A stretch of 64,000 bases of DNA from Mycobacterium marinum. GTDB taxonomy: Bacteria > Actinomycetota > Actinomycetes > Mycobacteriales > Mycobacteriaceae. Below, one piece after another: positions 26,424-34,682 of the stretch (its first letter is position 1; every line of letters begins with the position of its first letter). A program made the translations under genes and the position numbers. The DNA is taken from contig NZ_CP024190.1 in the NCBI RefSeq assembly GCF_003391395.1, positions 3,038,001 through 3,102,000 of the forward strand, written 5' to 3'. The notes under the pieces were generated by a model, which had not been told where the DNA came from, made no database searches, and saw only the letters and a program-made list of their open reading frames with translations.

Positions 26424-26834
26424 TTGAGTGGGCGTCCTTTCTGTCGAACCGCCGGTTTTTAGGTTTGTTCTCGTCGCGAGAAGGCATCCGCGACTCAGCC
26501 CTTTCATCAGTGCGGGTAGCTTTCTCGCAATTGATGGGTGCGGGCGAGACGTGTCAGCAGGGTGGGGTGCCGGTTCCGGCCATGGCGGGACCACGGCCCG
26601 GTTTGAAACAGAACCATATTCGGCTTTTTTCAGCTCTTCTCGCGATTCGCGGAGTTGAGACGGCCGCGGTAATAAATCTCCGGGTAACCGCAGGTGGCGG
26701 TCCAGCATTGAGACGACACCGCCGACGGTGGTTGCCGGGCGCCTTTCAAGTTTCGCGCGATGTATCTGAGCTGCGGATATTGCCTCAGGATGGCCCTATC
26801 GTGAGGGCCACTTCTTTCAAACCTGGGGGTGAGA
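26424..26834. promoter_or_regulatory. Divergent promoter region, TetR 2 / PE_PGRS
   Basis: 411 bases without a gene. A perfect inverted repeat TTCTCG-TCG-CGAGAA spans 26468-26482, 45 bases upstream of the TetR start, and is the best operator candidate. The TTCTC/GAGAA half-sites also occur in the matching region of paralogue 1. Confidence 0.4.
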
Positions 26835-29800
26835 ATGTCGCTTGTCACTGTGTCTCCGGAGCTGGTTGCCGGAGCCGCGTCGGACTTGGCGCGGATTGGG
26901 TCTTCGATCGGGGCGGCCAATGCCGCGGCAGCGGGACCGACCACGACGGTGCTGTCCGCTGCTGCCGATGAGGTGTCGGTGGCGATTGCGACGTTGTTCG
27001 GTACTCACGCGGCCGAATATCAGTCGCTCAGCACCCGGATGGCGGCGTTTCACGAACAATTTGTGCAGACGCTGACTTCCGGCGCCGGAATTTATGTCAG
27101 CACGGAGACGGCTAATGCATCGCTCATATCGGCCTTGCAACTCGCGGAACAGAATGCGCTGAACGCGATTAATGCGCCCACACAGTCGTGGTTGGGACGT
27201 CCGTTGATCGGCAACGGCGTGGATGCAACGCCAGGGTCCGGCCAGGCTGGTGGAGCCGGGGGCTTGCTGTGGGGTAACGGTGGTGCCGGCGGCTCTGGAG
27301 CGGCTGGTCAGTCCGGTGGTGCCGGCGGGTCGGCCGGGTTGTTTGGCAACGGCGGCGCCGGCGGAGCGGGTGGAATCAGCGCGGCGGGCAACGGCGGTAG
27401 TGGCGGTGTCGGCGGGCGTGGCGGGTTGGTGTACGGCAACGGCGGCGCCGGCGGTGCTGGCGGACAGGGTGCGTTGAGTGGCGGAGCCGGCGGTGCCGGC
27501 GGAGGGGCCTGGTTGTGGGGTGCCGGCGGAGCCGGTGGATCCGGTGGTGAGGGCCTCGCTAGTGCTGGTGGTGGCGGTGGTGCCGGTGGAAATGCGGGTC
27601 TGATCGGCACCGGCGGTCTGGGTGGCGCTGGTGGTGTTGGCGGCCAAGACGGCGGGGCCGGCGGCGACGGCGGCAATGCCCCGCTGCTGGGGCGCGGCGG
27701 CACGGGTGGTGTGGGCGGTGCCAGCGACGGCTCCGGCAACGGTGGGGCCGGCGGTGACGGCGGCGTCGGTGGGGGCTTGTTTGGCAGCGGTGGGGCCGGT
27801 GGGTCTGGCGGAGCGGGCGGCGTGCTCGGAACTGGCGGTGACGGCGGCTCCGGTGGCGCCGCTGCCGGGTTGTGGGGTGCCGGGGGCAGTGGGGGTGCTG
27901 GCGGAAACGGCGCAGACGGAATATCGGGCGGGATTGGTGAGTCCGGCGGCGACGGCGGCAACGCGGGGAACGGTGGTGCCGGCGGGCGGGGTGGAAGGTT
28001 GATCGGTGCCGGCGGCGCGGGAGGCTTCGGCGGCGTCGGGGGACTTGGCGGAGCGGGCGGTGCAGGCGCCAACGGGATTGTCGCGGGTAGTGCTGGCGAC
28101 GGTGGTGGAAACGGTGGCAGCGGCGGAGCCGGCGGGGTTGGCGGTGATGGCGGCAAGGGCGGCCTGATCAGATTCTTGGGCGGTCGGGGTGCCGGCGGGT
28201 CTGGTGGTGAGGGCGGGGCCGGCGGCGCCGCGGGGGATGGCGGTGATGGGGCCGTGGGTTCATTCCTGACCGGAACTGGCGTCGGTGGTGCCGGCGGGCA
28301 AGGCGGTGATCCCGGTTTGGGTGGTGCTGGCGGAGCCGGCGGTCGTGGCTCGGTCCTGGGTTCCCACGGCGTCACCGGTCAGAGCCCGACCAGCGGTGGT
28401 GACGGCGGAAATGGTGGTCGCGGCGCGGACGCGATCGACCCAGCTACCACAGCAGGTGCTGGTGGGGTTGGTGGTGATGGTGGCCGGTACGGCAACGGTG
28501 GTGTTGGTGGTGCTGGTGGTGATGGTTACCGCGGCTACGACGGGATGTCGGTGGTTGGCGGTGACGGCACTGTCGGTGGGGATGGTGGTGCCGGTGGTGC
28601 TGGCGGGGCCGGTGGGATGGGCGGTGCTCTGGCTGGTCACGGTGGTGCCGGTGGTGCTGGTGGGGACGGTGGTACCGGGGGAATCGGTGGGGACGGTGGC
28701 CGTGGTGTTGACGGTACCGATCTGAGTCTGGATGGCACCGATGGTGGCAGTGGCGGTATGGGTGGTGTTGGCGGGGCCGGGGGCGACGGTGGTGCCGGTG
28801 GGTTGGCGCAGGCCGCGGGATTCTCCGACGGCATCCGAGGGGTCGGTGGAGCCGGTGGTGATGGTGGGGCCGGTGGAGGCGCCGGTGATGGCGGCGATGG
28901 CGCATACGCCGCCGCCGGCTCGGGAGCGGTCGGCGGTAAGGGCGGCGACGGTGGCGATCCCGGTGTCGGTGGGGCTGGAGGGGCCGGTGGAACCGGCTCG
29001 GTTACCGGTGCCCACGGCACGGAGGGGCTGACCCAGACCACTGGCGGCAACGGCGGTGACGGTGGGGATGGGGCCAATGCCAGCACCGTGGGTGCCAGCG
29101 GTGGTGCTGGTGGGGCTGGGGGTGATGGTGGCCGGTACGGCAACGGTGGTGTTGGTGGTGCTGGTGGTGATGGTTACCGCGGCTACGACGGGATGTCGGT
29201 GGTTGGCGGTGACGGCACTGTCGGTGGGGATGGTGGTGCCGGTGGTGCTGGCGGGGCCGGTGGGATGGGCGGTGCTCTGGCTGGTCACGGTGGTGCCGGT
29301 GGTGCTGGTGGGGACGGTGGTACCGGGGGAATCGGTGGGGACGGTGGCCGTGGTGTTGACGGTACCGATCTGAGTCTGGATGGCACCGATGGTGGCAGTG
29401 GCGGTATGGGTGGTGTTGGCGGGGCCGGGGGCGACGGTGGTGCCGGTGGGTTGGCGCAGGCCGCGGGATTCTCCGACGGCATCCGAGGGGTCGGTGGAGC
29501 CGGTGGTGATGGTGGGGCCGGTGGAGGCGCCGGTGATGGCGGCGATGGCGCATACGCCGCCGCCGGCTCGGGAGCGGTCGGCGGTAAGGGCGGCGACGGT
29601 GGCGATCCCGGTGTCGGTGGGGCTGGAGGGGCCGGTGGAACCGGCTCGGTTACCGGTGCCCACGGCACGGAGGGGCTGACCCAGACCACTGGCGGCAACG
29701 GCGGTGACGGTGGGGATGGGGCCAATGCCAGCACCGTGGGTGCCAGCGGTGGTGCTGGTGGGGCTGGGGGTGATGGTGGCCGGTACGGCAACGGTGGTGT

Positions 29801-32800
29801 TGGTGGTGCTGGTGGTGATGGTTACCGCGGCTACGACGGGATGTCGGTGGTTGGCGGTGACGGCACTGTCGGTGGGGATGGTGGTGCCGGTGGTGCTGGC
29901 GGGGCCGGTGGGATGGGCGGTGCTCTGGCTGGTCACGGTGGTGCCGGTGGTGCTGGTGGGGACGGTGGTACCGGGGGAATCGGTGGGGACGGTGGCCGTG
30001 GTGTTGACGGTACCGATCTGAGTCTGGATGGCACCGATGGTGGCAGTGGCGGTATGGGTGGTGTTGGCGGGGCCGGGGGCGACGGTGGTGCCGGTGGGTT
30101 GGCGCAGGCCGCGGGATTCTCCGACGGCATCCGAGGGGTCGGTGGAGCCGGTGGTGATGGTGGGGCCGGTGGAGGCGCCGGTGATGGCGGCGATGGCGCA
30201 AACGCCGCCGCCGGCTCGGGAGCGGTCGGCGGTAAGGGCGGCGACGGTGGCGATCCCGGTGTCGGTGGGGCTGGAGGGGCCGGTGGAACCGGCTCGGTTA
30301 CCGGTGCCCACGGCACGGAGGGGCTGACCCAGACCACTGGCGGCAACGGCGGTGACGGCGGTAACGGCGGCAGCGGTACGACGGGTACCACCGGTAGCAA
30401 AGGTGGTGCTGGCGGCGCGGGTGGTGACGGCGGGCGCTACGGCAATGGCGGCAATGGCGGCACCGGAGGTACCGGATCGACCGGCACGGCCGGGTCGAGC
30501 GATGTGATGGGTGCCAACGGTGGTGCCGGTGGTTCCGGTTGGGCAGGTGGCGACGGAGGCGCCGGAGGCATGGGTGGCACCCTGGCCGGTCACGGTGGCG
30601 ATGGCGGTGACGGTGGCAGCGGAGGCACTGGCGGAACCGGCGGCCGAGGCGGAAACGGGTTCAACGGCTCCACCAAGGCCGGCCTTAACGGTGGCGACGC
30701 GGGCGACGGGGGCGCTGGCGGCGTCGGTGGGGCCGGCGGCAACGGCGGCGCGGCTGGGCTGGCGCAGGCCGCGGGATTCTCGGACGGCATCCAGGGCGCC
30801 GGCGGAGCCGGTGGCGATGGTGGGGCCGGTGGAGGCGCCGGTGATGGCGGCGATGGCGCAAACGCCGCCGCCGGCTCGGGTGCGGTCGGCGGCAAGGGCG
30901 GCGACGGTGGCGATCCGGGCCTGGGCGGGGGCGGTGGGGCTGGTGGAACCGGCGCCACCACCGGCGCCCACGGCGCAGACGGGCTCAGCCCCACCACCGG
31001 CGGCAACGGCGGCAAAGGCGGCAACGGCGGCAGCGGTGCAATCGGTGTCGCCGGCGGGGCGGGGGGAGCCGGCGGCGACGGCGGGCTCTACGGCGACGGG
31101 GGCGACGGCGGCAGCGGCGGCAACGGTGGCGCGGGCAAAGCCGGCGCCGCAGGTGTCTCAGCCGGCAGCAACGGTGAAGCCGGCGGGCAGGCCGGAGCTG
31201 GCGGCGTGGGCGGTGCCGGCGGCAACGGCGGGGCGAACGCCGGTAATGGTGGAACCGGTGGTAACGGTGGCGACGGCGGCGTCGGCGGAACTGGCGGGGC
31301 CGGCAAGGTCGGGACCACGGGTCCGGCAGGTGGCGCGGGCGGCGAGGGCGGTGACGGCGGCAAAGGCGGTACCGGCGGGCGCGGCGGTAATGGTGGCGCG
31401 GGCGGTACCGCGCAGGCGGCCGGCTACAGCGACGGCAGCCAGGGTGTCGGCGGCGACGGCGGTGCCGGCGGAACTGGTGGTACGGCCGGCAACGGCGGCA
31501 AGGGCGGCGCCGGCACCTGGGCAGTCAACAACGGGATCGGTGGCAAGGGCGGCAATGGCGGTAACGCCGGCACCGGCGGAACCGGAGGGTCCTTCGGCAC
31601 CGGCTCCCAAATTGGAAACCACGGCAGTACCGGCCACTTGGGTGACGGCGGCGACGGCGGCACCGGCGGTGCTGGGGCGAACGCGACTGCTCCCGGACAA
31701 GACGGAGCCGCCGGTGGTGTGGGCGGCAATGGCGGCATAGTCGGCGACGGAGGGGTGGGCGGTAAGGGCGGCGACGGCGCCGCCGGCACCACAGGCTCCT
31801 CGGGTACGGCGTCAGGAGAAGCCGGCAAGGACGGTGGTGACGGCGGTAAGGGTGGTGCCGGCGGTGCCGGCGGCAGCGGCGGAACCTCCAGGGGTGACGG
31901 CGGAGCTGGCGGTGCCGGCGGTACCGGTGGAGTTGGCGGATCCGGCGGCGACGGCGCCGACGGCACCTCGGGTCTGTTCGGTGGTGCCGACGGCACCGCC
32001 GGTGGAGCCGGCGGCGATGGTGGTGATGGCGGTGCCGGAGGCGCTGGCGGTGCCGGTGGCAAGGCCGTGTCCGGTGTGGGCCAGAACGGCAGCCAAGGGG
32101 CCGGGGGCAATGGCGGTGCTGCTGGTGACGGCGGTGACGGCGGCAACGGCGGCAACGGGCACGACGGCAACAACGGCAGCGTTCCGAGCGGCGGGACCGA
32201 CCGGGACGGTGGCGACGGCCAGGGTGGTGGCGACGGCGGGGCTGGCGGCGCCGGCGGGGCTGGAGGAAACGGCGGTGCCGCGGGCGCTGGTGGGGGTGGC
32301 ACTCGAGGAGCCGGTGGTGACGGTGGTGACGGCGGCAACGGGGGATTCGCCGGTAACGGCGGTCTTGGGATGGACGGACTCGACGCCACCTTGACGAATC
32401 GCGCAGGCGACGGCGGGGACGGTGGTGGGGGCGGCCAGGCCTTTGCCGGCGGGGCCGGCGGCGCTGGCGGGACTGGGTCCACTCAGGGCAGCGCCGGCAC
32501 CACCGGCGCCTGGAGAGCCGGCGGCGACGGCGGCTCGGGTGGCGACGGCGGCGACGGCTTCGGTCTCTGGAACCCAGGGGAGGGCGGTCGAGGCGGTTCC
32601 GGCGGAGACGGGGGCACCGGTGGGGACGGTGGTGACGGCGGTAACGGTCGCGTCGAAATCTGGGAAGGCAGAGGTGGTAATGGGGGCAACGGTGCGATCG
32701 GGCCTGGCGGCGATGGCGGGGACGGCGGGGACGCCCCGAACCAGCAACGCGTAAGTTCCAGTTCGCCTGGCTACGAGGGCGCTGATGGCGGTAACGGTGG

Positions 32801-33194
32801 CGACGGCACCATCGGCGGGAACGGCGGGAACGGCGGCACGGGCGGCCCCGGATACGATGCGAGCCTTGCCGGCGAGGCAACGGCGGGTGGCGAGGGCGGT
32901 GACGGTGGAGACGGGGGCAAGGGCTTTAACGGCGCCGGCGGGGCCGGTGGTGACGGCGGCGCCGGTGGCGCCGGCGGCAGCGGAGCGCCCGCACCGTTCG
33001 GTAGCGGGGGTGCCTACGGAGGTACCGGCGGTCAGGGCGGTACCGGTGGCAGCGGCGTCATTGGTGGTATCGGGGAGGGCGGCAAGATCGGCGACGCTGG
33101 CTTCGGGGGCAATCCGCCCAACAGCCAAACCGGGGAAGGCGGTTCCGGCGGAGCCGGGGGCGCGGGGGGTGCGGGCGGCGACCCCTCCAACTGA
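26835..33194 (+). CDS. Very large PE_PGRS protein (2119 aa)
   Basis: 2119 aa. The PE domain (about residues 1-100) opens MSLVTVSPELVAGAASDLARIG, followed by the linker INAPTQSWLGRPLIGNGVD. The PGRS region holds five blocks of 216-220 residues marked by LAQAAGFSDG (DNA about 28803, 29451, 30099, 30759 and 31407). The first three blocks are nearly identical in DNA. The final third is less regular, with VEIWEGRGGNGGNG and QQRVSSSSPGYEG islands. An in-frame GTG lies 6 bases upstream, but MSLV is the usual PE start. Likely an ESX-5-exported surface protein. It diverges from TetR paralogue 2. Confidence 0.92.
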   Translation: MSLVTVSPELVAGAASDLARIGSSIGAANAAAAGPTTTVLSAAADEVSVAIATLFGTHAAEYQSLSTRMAAFHEQFVQTLTSGAGIYVSTETANASLISALQLAEQNALNAINAPTQSWLGRPLIGNGVDATPGSGQAGGAGGLLWGNGGAGGSGAAGQSGGAGGSAGLFGNGGAGGAGGISAAGNGGSGGVGGRGGLVYGNGGAGGAGGQGALSGGAGGAGGGAWLWGAGGAGGSGGEGLASAGGGGGAGGNAGLIGTGGLGGAGGVGGQDGGAGGDGGNAPLLGRGGTGGVGGASDGSGNGGAGGDGGVGGGLFGSGGAGGSGGAGGVLGTGGDGGSGGAAAGLWGAGGSGGAGGNGADGISGGIGESGGDGGNAGNGGAGGRGGRLIGAGGAGGFGGVGGLGGAGGAGANGIVAGSAGDGGGNGGSGGAGGVGGDGGKGGLIRFLGGRGAGGSGGEGGAGGAAGDGGDGAVGSFLTGTGVGGAGGQGGDPGLGGAGGAGGRGSVLGSHGVTGQSPTSGGDGGNGGRGADAIDPATTAGAGGVGGDGGRYGNGGVGGAGGDGYRGYDGMSVVGGDGTVGGDGGAGGAGGAGGMGGALAGHGGAGGAGGDGGTGGIGGDGGRGVDGTDLSLDGTDGGSGGMGGVGGAGGDGGAGGLAQAAGFSDGIRGVGGAGGDGGAGGGAGDGGDGAYAAAGSGAVGGKGGDGGDPGVGGAGGAGGTGSVTGAHGTEGLTQTTGGNGGDGGDGANASTVGASGGAGGAGGDGGRYGNGGVGGAGGDGYRGYDGMSVVGGDGTVGGDGGAGGAGGAGGMGGALAGHGGAGGAGGDGGTGGIGGDGGRGVDGTDLSLDGTDGGSGGMGGVGGAGGDGGAGGLAQAAGFSDGIRGVGGAGGDGGAGGGAGDGGDGAYAAAGSGAVGGKGGDGGDPGVGGAGGAGGTGSVTGAHGTEGLTQTTGGNGGDGGDGANASTVGASGGAGGAGGDGGRYGNGGVGGAGGDGYRGYDGMSVVGGDGTVGGDGGAGGAGGAGGMGGALAGHGGAGGAGGDGGTGGIGGDGGRGVDGTDLSLDGTDGGSGGMGGVGGAGGDGGAGGLAQAAGFSDGIRGVGGAGGDGGAGGGAGDGGDGANAAAGSGAVGGKGGDGGDPGVGGAGGAGGTGSVTGAHGTEGLTQTTGGNGGDGGNGGSGTTGTTGSKGGAGGAGGDGGRYGNGGNGGTGGTGSTGTAGSSDVMGANGGAGGSGWAGGDGGAGGMGGTLAGHGGDGGDGGSGGTGGTGGRGGNGFNGSTKAGLNGGDAGDGGAGGVGGAGGNGGAAGLAQAAGFSDGIQGAGGAGGDGGAGGGAGDGGDGANAAAGSGAVGGKGGDGGDPGLGGGGGAGGTGATTGAHGADGLSPTTGGNGGKGGNGGSGAIGVAGGAGGAGGDGGLYGDGGDGGSGGNGGAGKAGAAGVSAGSNGEAGGQAGAGGVGGAGGNGGANAGNGGTGGNGGDGGVGGTGGAGKVGTTGPAGGAGGEGGDGGKGGTGGRGGNGGAGGTAQAAGYSDGSQGVGGDGGAGGTGGTAGNGGKGGAGTWAVNNGIGGKGGNGGNAGTGGTGGSFGTGSQIGNHGSTGHLGDGGDGGTGGAGANATAPGQDGAAGGVGGNGGIVGDGGVGGKGGDGAAGTTGSSGTASGEAGKDGGDGGKGGAGGAGGSGGTSRGDGGAGGAGGTGGVGGSGGDGADGTSGLFGGADGTAGGAGGDGGDGGAGGAGGAGGKAVSGVGQNGSQGAGGNGGAAGDGGDGGNGGNGHDGNNGSVPSGGTDRDGGDGQGGGDGGAGGAGGAGGNGGAAGAGGGGTRGAGGDGGDGGNGGFAGNGGLGMDGLDATLTNRAGDGGDGGGGGQAFAGGAGGAGGTGSTQGSAGTTGAWRAGGDGGSGGDGGDGFGLWNPGEGGRGGSGGDGGTGGDGGDGGNGRVEIWEGRGGNGGNGAIGPGGDGGDGGDAPNQQRVSSSSPGYEGADGGNGGDGTIGGNGGNGGTGGPGYDASLAGEATAGGEGGDGGDGGKGFNGAGGAGGDGGAGGAGGSGAPAPFGSGGAYGGTGGQGGTGGSGVIGGIGEGGKIGDAGFGGNPPNSQTGEGGSGGAGGAGGAGGDPSN
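28470..30354 (+). repeat. 648-bp tandem repeat inside PE_PGRS
   Basis: Two complete copies and one nearly complete copy of a 648-base (216-codon) unit. Anchor positions are 28484, 29132 and 29780 (CCGGTACGGCAACGG). By eye the copies are identical over long stretches. The clearest change is GCATAC to GCAAAC (Tyr to Asn) in the third copy near 30199. The unit keeps the reading frame. Such identity indicates recent duplication or ongoing gene conversion. Confidence 0.9.
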
Positions 33195-33208
33195 CCTCTT
33201 TCGGACCG

Positions 33209-33922
33209 CTAGCCGCGCCTGTCCCGCACTTTGTTGAAAGCCTCGAGAAGCGCTCCGTTGGTCGCATGGGCGCCGAACACACCGCCCTACATAGTGATCA
33301 TCTTCAGGGCGGCAAGGTGATTGGTGTAGTCGGTGGCGCCGGTGCAGTCGGAGAGCAGTAGGCACTCGTACCCTCGGTCGTTGGCCTCGCGCATCGTGGT
33401 GTGGACACAGACATCAGTGGCGATGCCGGTGAAGATCAGATGGGTGATGCGGCGGGTCGTGCGGATCAACTCCAGATCGGTGGCGTAGAAGCTTCCCTTG
33501 CCAGGCTTGTCCACGACTATTTCTCCTGGCAACGGCGCCATCTCCGGGATGATCTCCCATCCCGGCTCACCTCGGGTGAGGATGCGTCCGCATGGCCCGG
33601 CCACACCTATCTCCGCCCCGATTCGCGCAGATCTCCACCGCTTGTTGGCCGGGAGATCACTGAGGTCAGGCCGCTGCCCCTCGCGGGTGTGCACAATCAA
33701 CAGGCCCAGCTTCCGCGCGGCTTCGAGCACGGTCTGCGCCGGGCCCAGGGGGGTACGTACCAAAGACAGGTCGTAGCCCATGGTGTCGACATAGCCGACT
33801 TGACCGGCGAAGTCGACCTGCCAGTCGATGTTGACCAGCGCTGTCCGCCCGATGGCAATGTCGCCGTCGAAAGGCCAGATGTACGGGTCGGCATCGACGG
33901 TGACTTGATCCTCAGTGCTTAT
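33209..33922 (-). pseudogene. Isochorismatase-family cysteine hydrolase, disrupted
   Basis: The conserved protein runs from ADPYIWPFDGD and NIDWQVDFAG (catalytic Asp) through DKPGKGSFYATDLE (Lys) and TDVCVHTTMREAND (nucleophile Cys) to AALKMITM. There a TAG at 33287-33289 interrupts it, exactly where relatives have a glutamine (MQGGVFG). The same frame resumes GGVFGAHATNGALLEAF and ends at a TAG at 33209-33211. At the other end, no ATG, GTG or TTG exists between the upstream stop (33923-33925) and NIDWQ; the first ATG (33781) is inside the domain. The active-site residues survive, so the decay looks recent. The family hydrolyses amides, for example biuret or ureidoacrylate types. Confidence 0.8.
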
Positions 33923-34014
33923 TCAACCGCTCTCCTGCTGCAATCGATATCACGCCGTCCGCTGCAACGCCACCATGAAAGTGTCTTCCGCGGTGCGCAT
34001 TCCGGCGCAAGCCA

Positions 34015-34464
34015 TCACTCCGAAGGCGCCGGTGGGACACCGGGGCCGGTCACCACGAACGACTCGACCGCCGTGGCTCTGGCATAGCCTTCGACCTCCA
34101 CCCGCCACTCATATATGCCCGGTTCCAGGGGAATGCCGGCAGGAATGTTGAGGGTGAGCGGCATCCGAACCGACGTACCGTGGATAGCGCCGGGCGGTCG
34201 CCCTGCCTCGGCGGAGGCTTCGAAGAGCACACGCTGCGGCCCGTTCGGCCCCGGCACCACGACCAAGTCACCATCGGTAGTCAACAGCTGGCACTTCAGC
34301 TTGTGCTGCTTGTTGGTCTCATTCCAGTCAATGTCTACGAAAAGCACCAAAGCAAAAGGGGGCGTGGGTGTTTGGCACTGTCGCCAACCAAGGCCGAGGG
34401 TGTGGATCTTTCCGGACTGAACGTCGGCATGGGCGGCATCGGCAAGAAAGACGCTGACCTTCAT
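34015..34464 (-). CDS. Conserved hypothetical protein (Rv1778c-like)
   Basis: 149 aa from the ATG at 34464, beginning MKVSVFLADAAHADVQSGKIH; the length equals Rv1778c. The sequence is beta-rich (VLFVDIDWNE, YEWRVEVEGYARATAVESF) and resembles a small beta-sandwich. There is no signal peptide or catalytic motif. The frame continues open upstream to 34875, but that part is Arg/Gly-rich shadow sequence. The function is unknown. It lies downstream of the DUF4407 membrane protein on the same strand, with a gap of 218 bases. Confidence 0.8.
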   Translation of the reverse strand: MKVSVFLADAAHADVQSGKIHTLGLGWRQCQTPTPPFALVLFVDIDWNETNKQHKLKCQLLTTDGDLVVVPGPNGPQRVLFEASAEAGRPPGAIHGTSVRMPLTLNIPAGIPLEPGIYEWRVEVEGYARATAVESFVVTGPGVPPAPSE

Positions 34465-34682
34465 GCGCGGACCCGCATCCCGACCACTCGTGCGGGGAAC
34501 TCCTTTGGGCTGGACCCTGCGTTTACCGCCGTGATGAGATCCACGAGATTCTGTCCTGCTCCCAATCCATATGAAATCCGGCCAGATACAACGGTGGGTG
34601 TCACTGCTGTCGGCACCGATTCCACGCGTCGGCAGGATAATACGCCGCCGCTGTGGTGCGACCGCTGTCGCAAGCCGCACGA

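Noticed and set aside
28470..30354. Regular repeats suggesting a CRISPR array
   Set aside because: The unit is 648 bases, in frame with a PGRS protein, and has no short-repeat/spacer pattern or cas genes.
28260..30971. 903-aa minus-strand ORF opposite the PE_PGRS repeat
   Set aside because: Low-complexity Thr/Ala translation of the repeat complement; no ribosome-binding site or domain.
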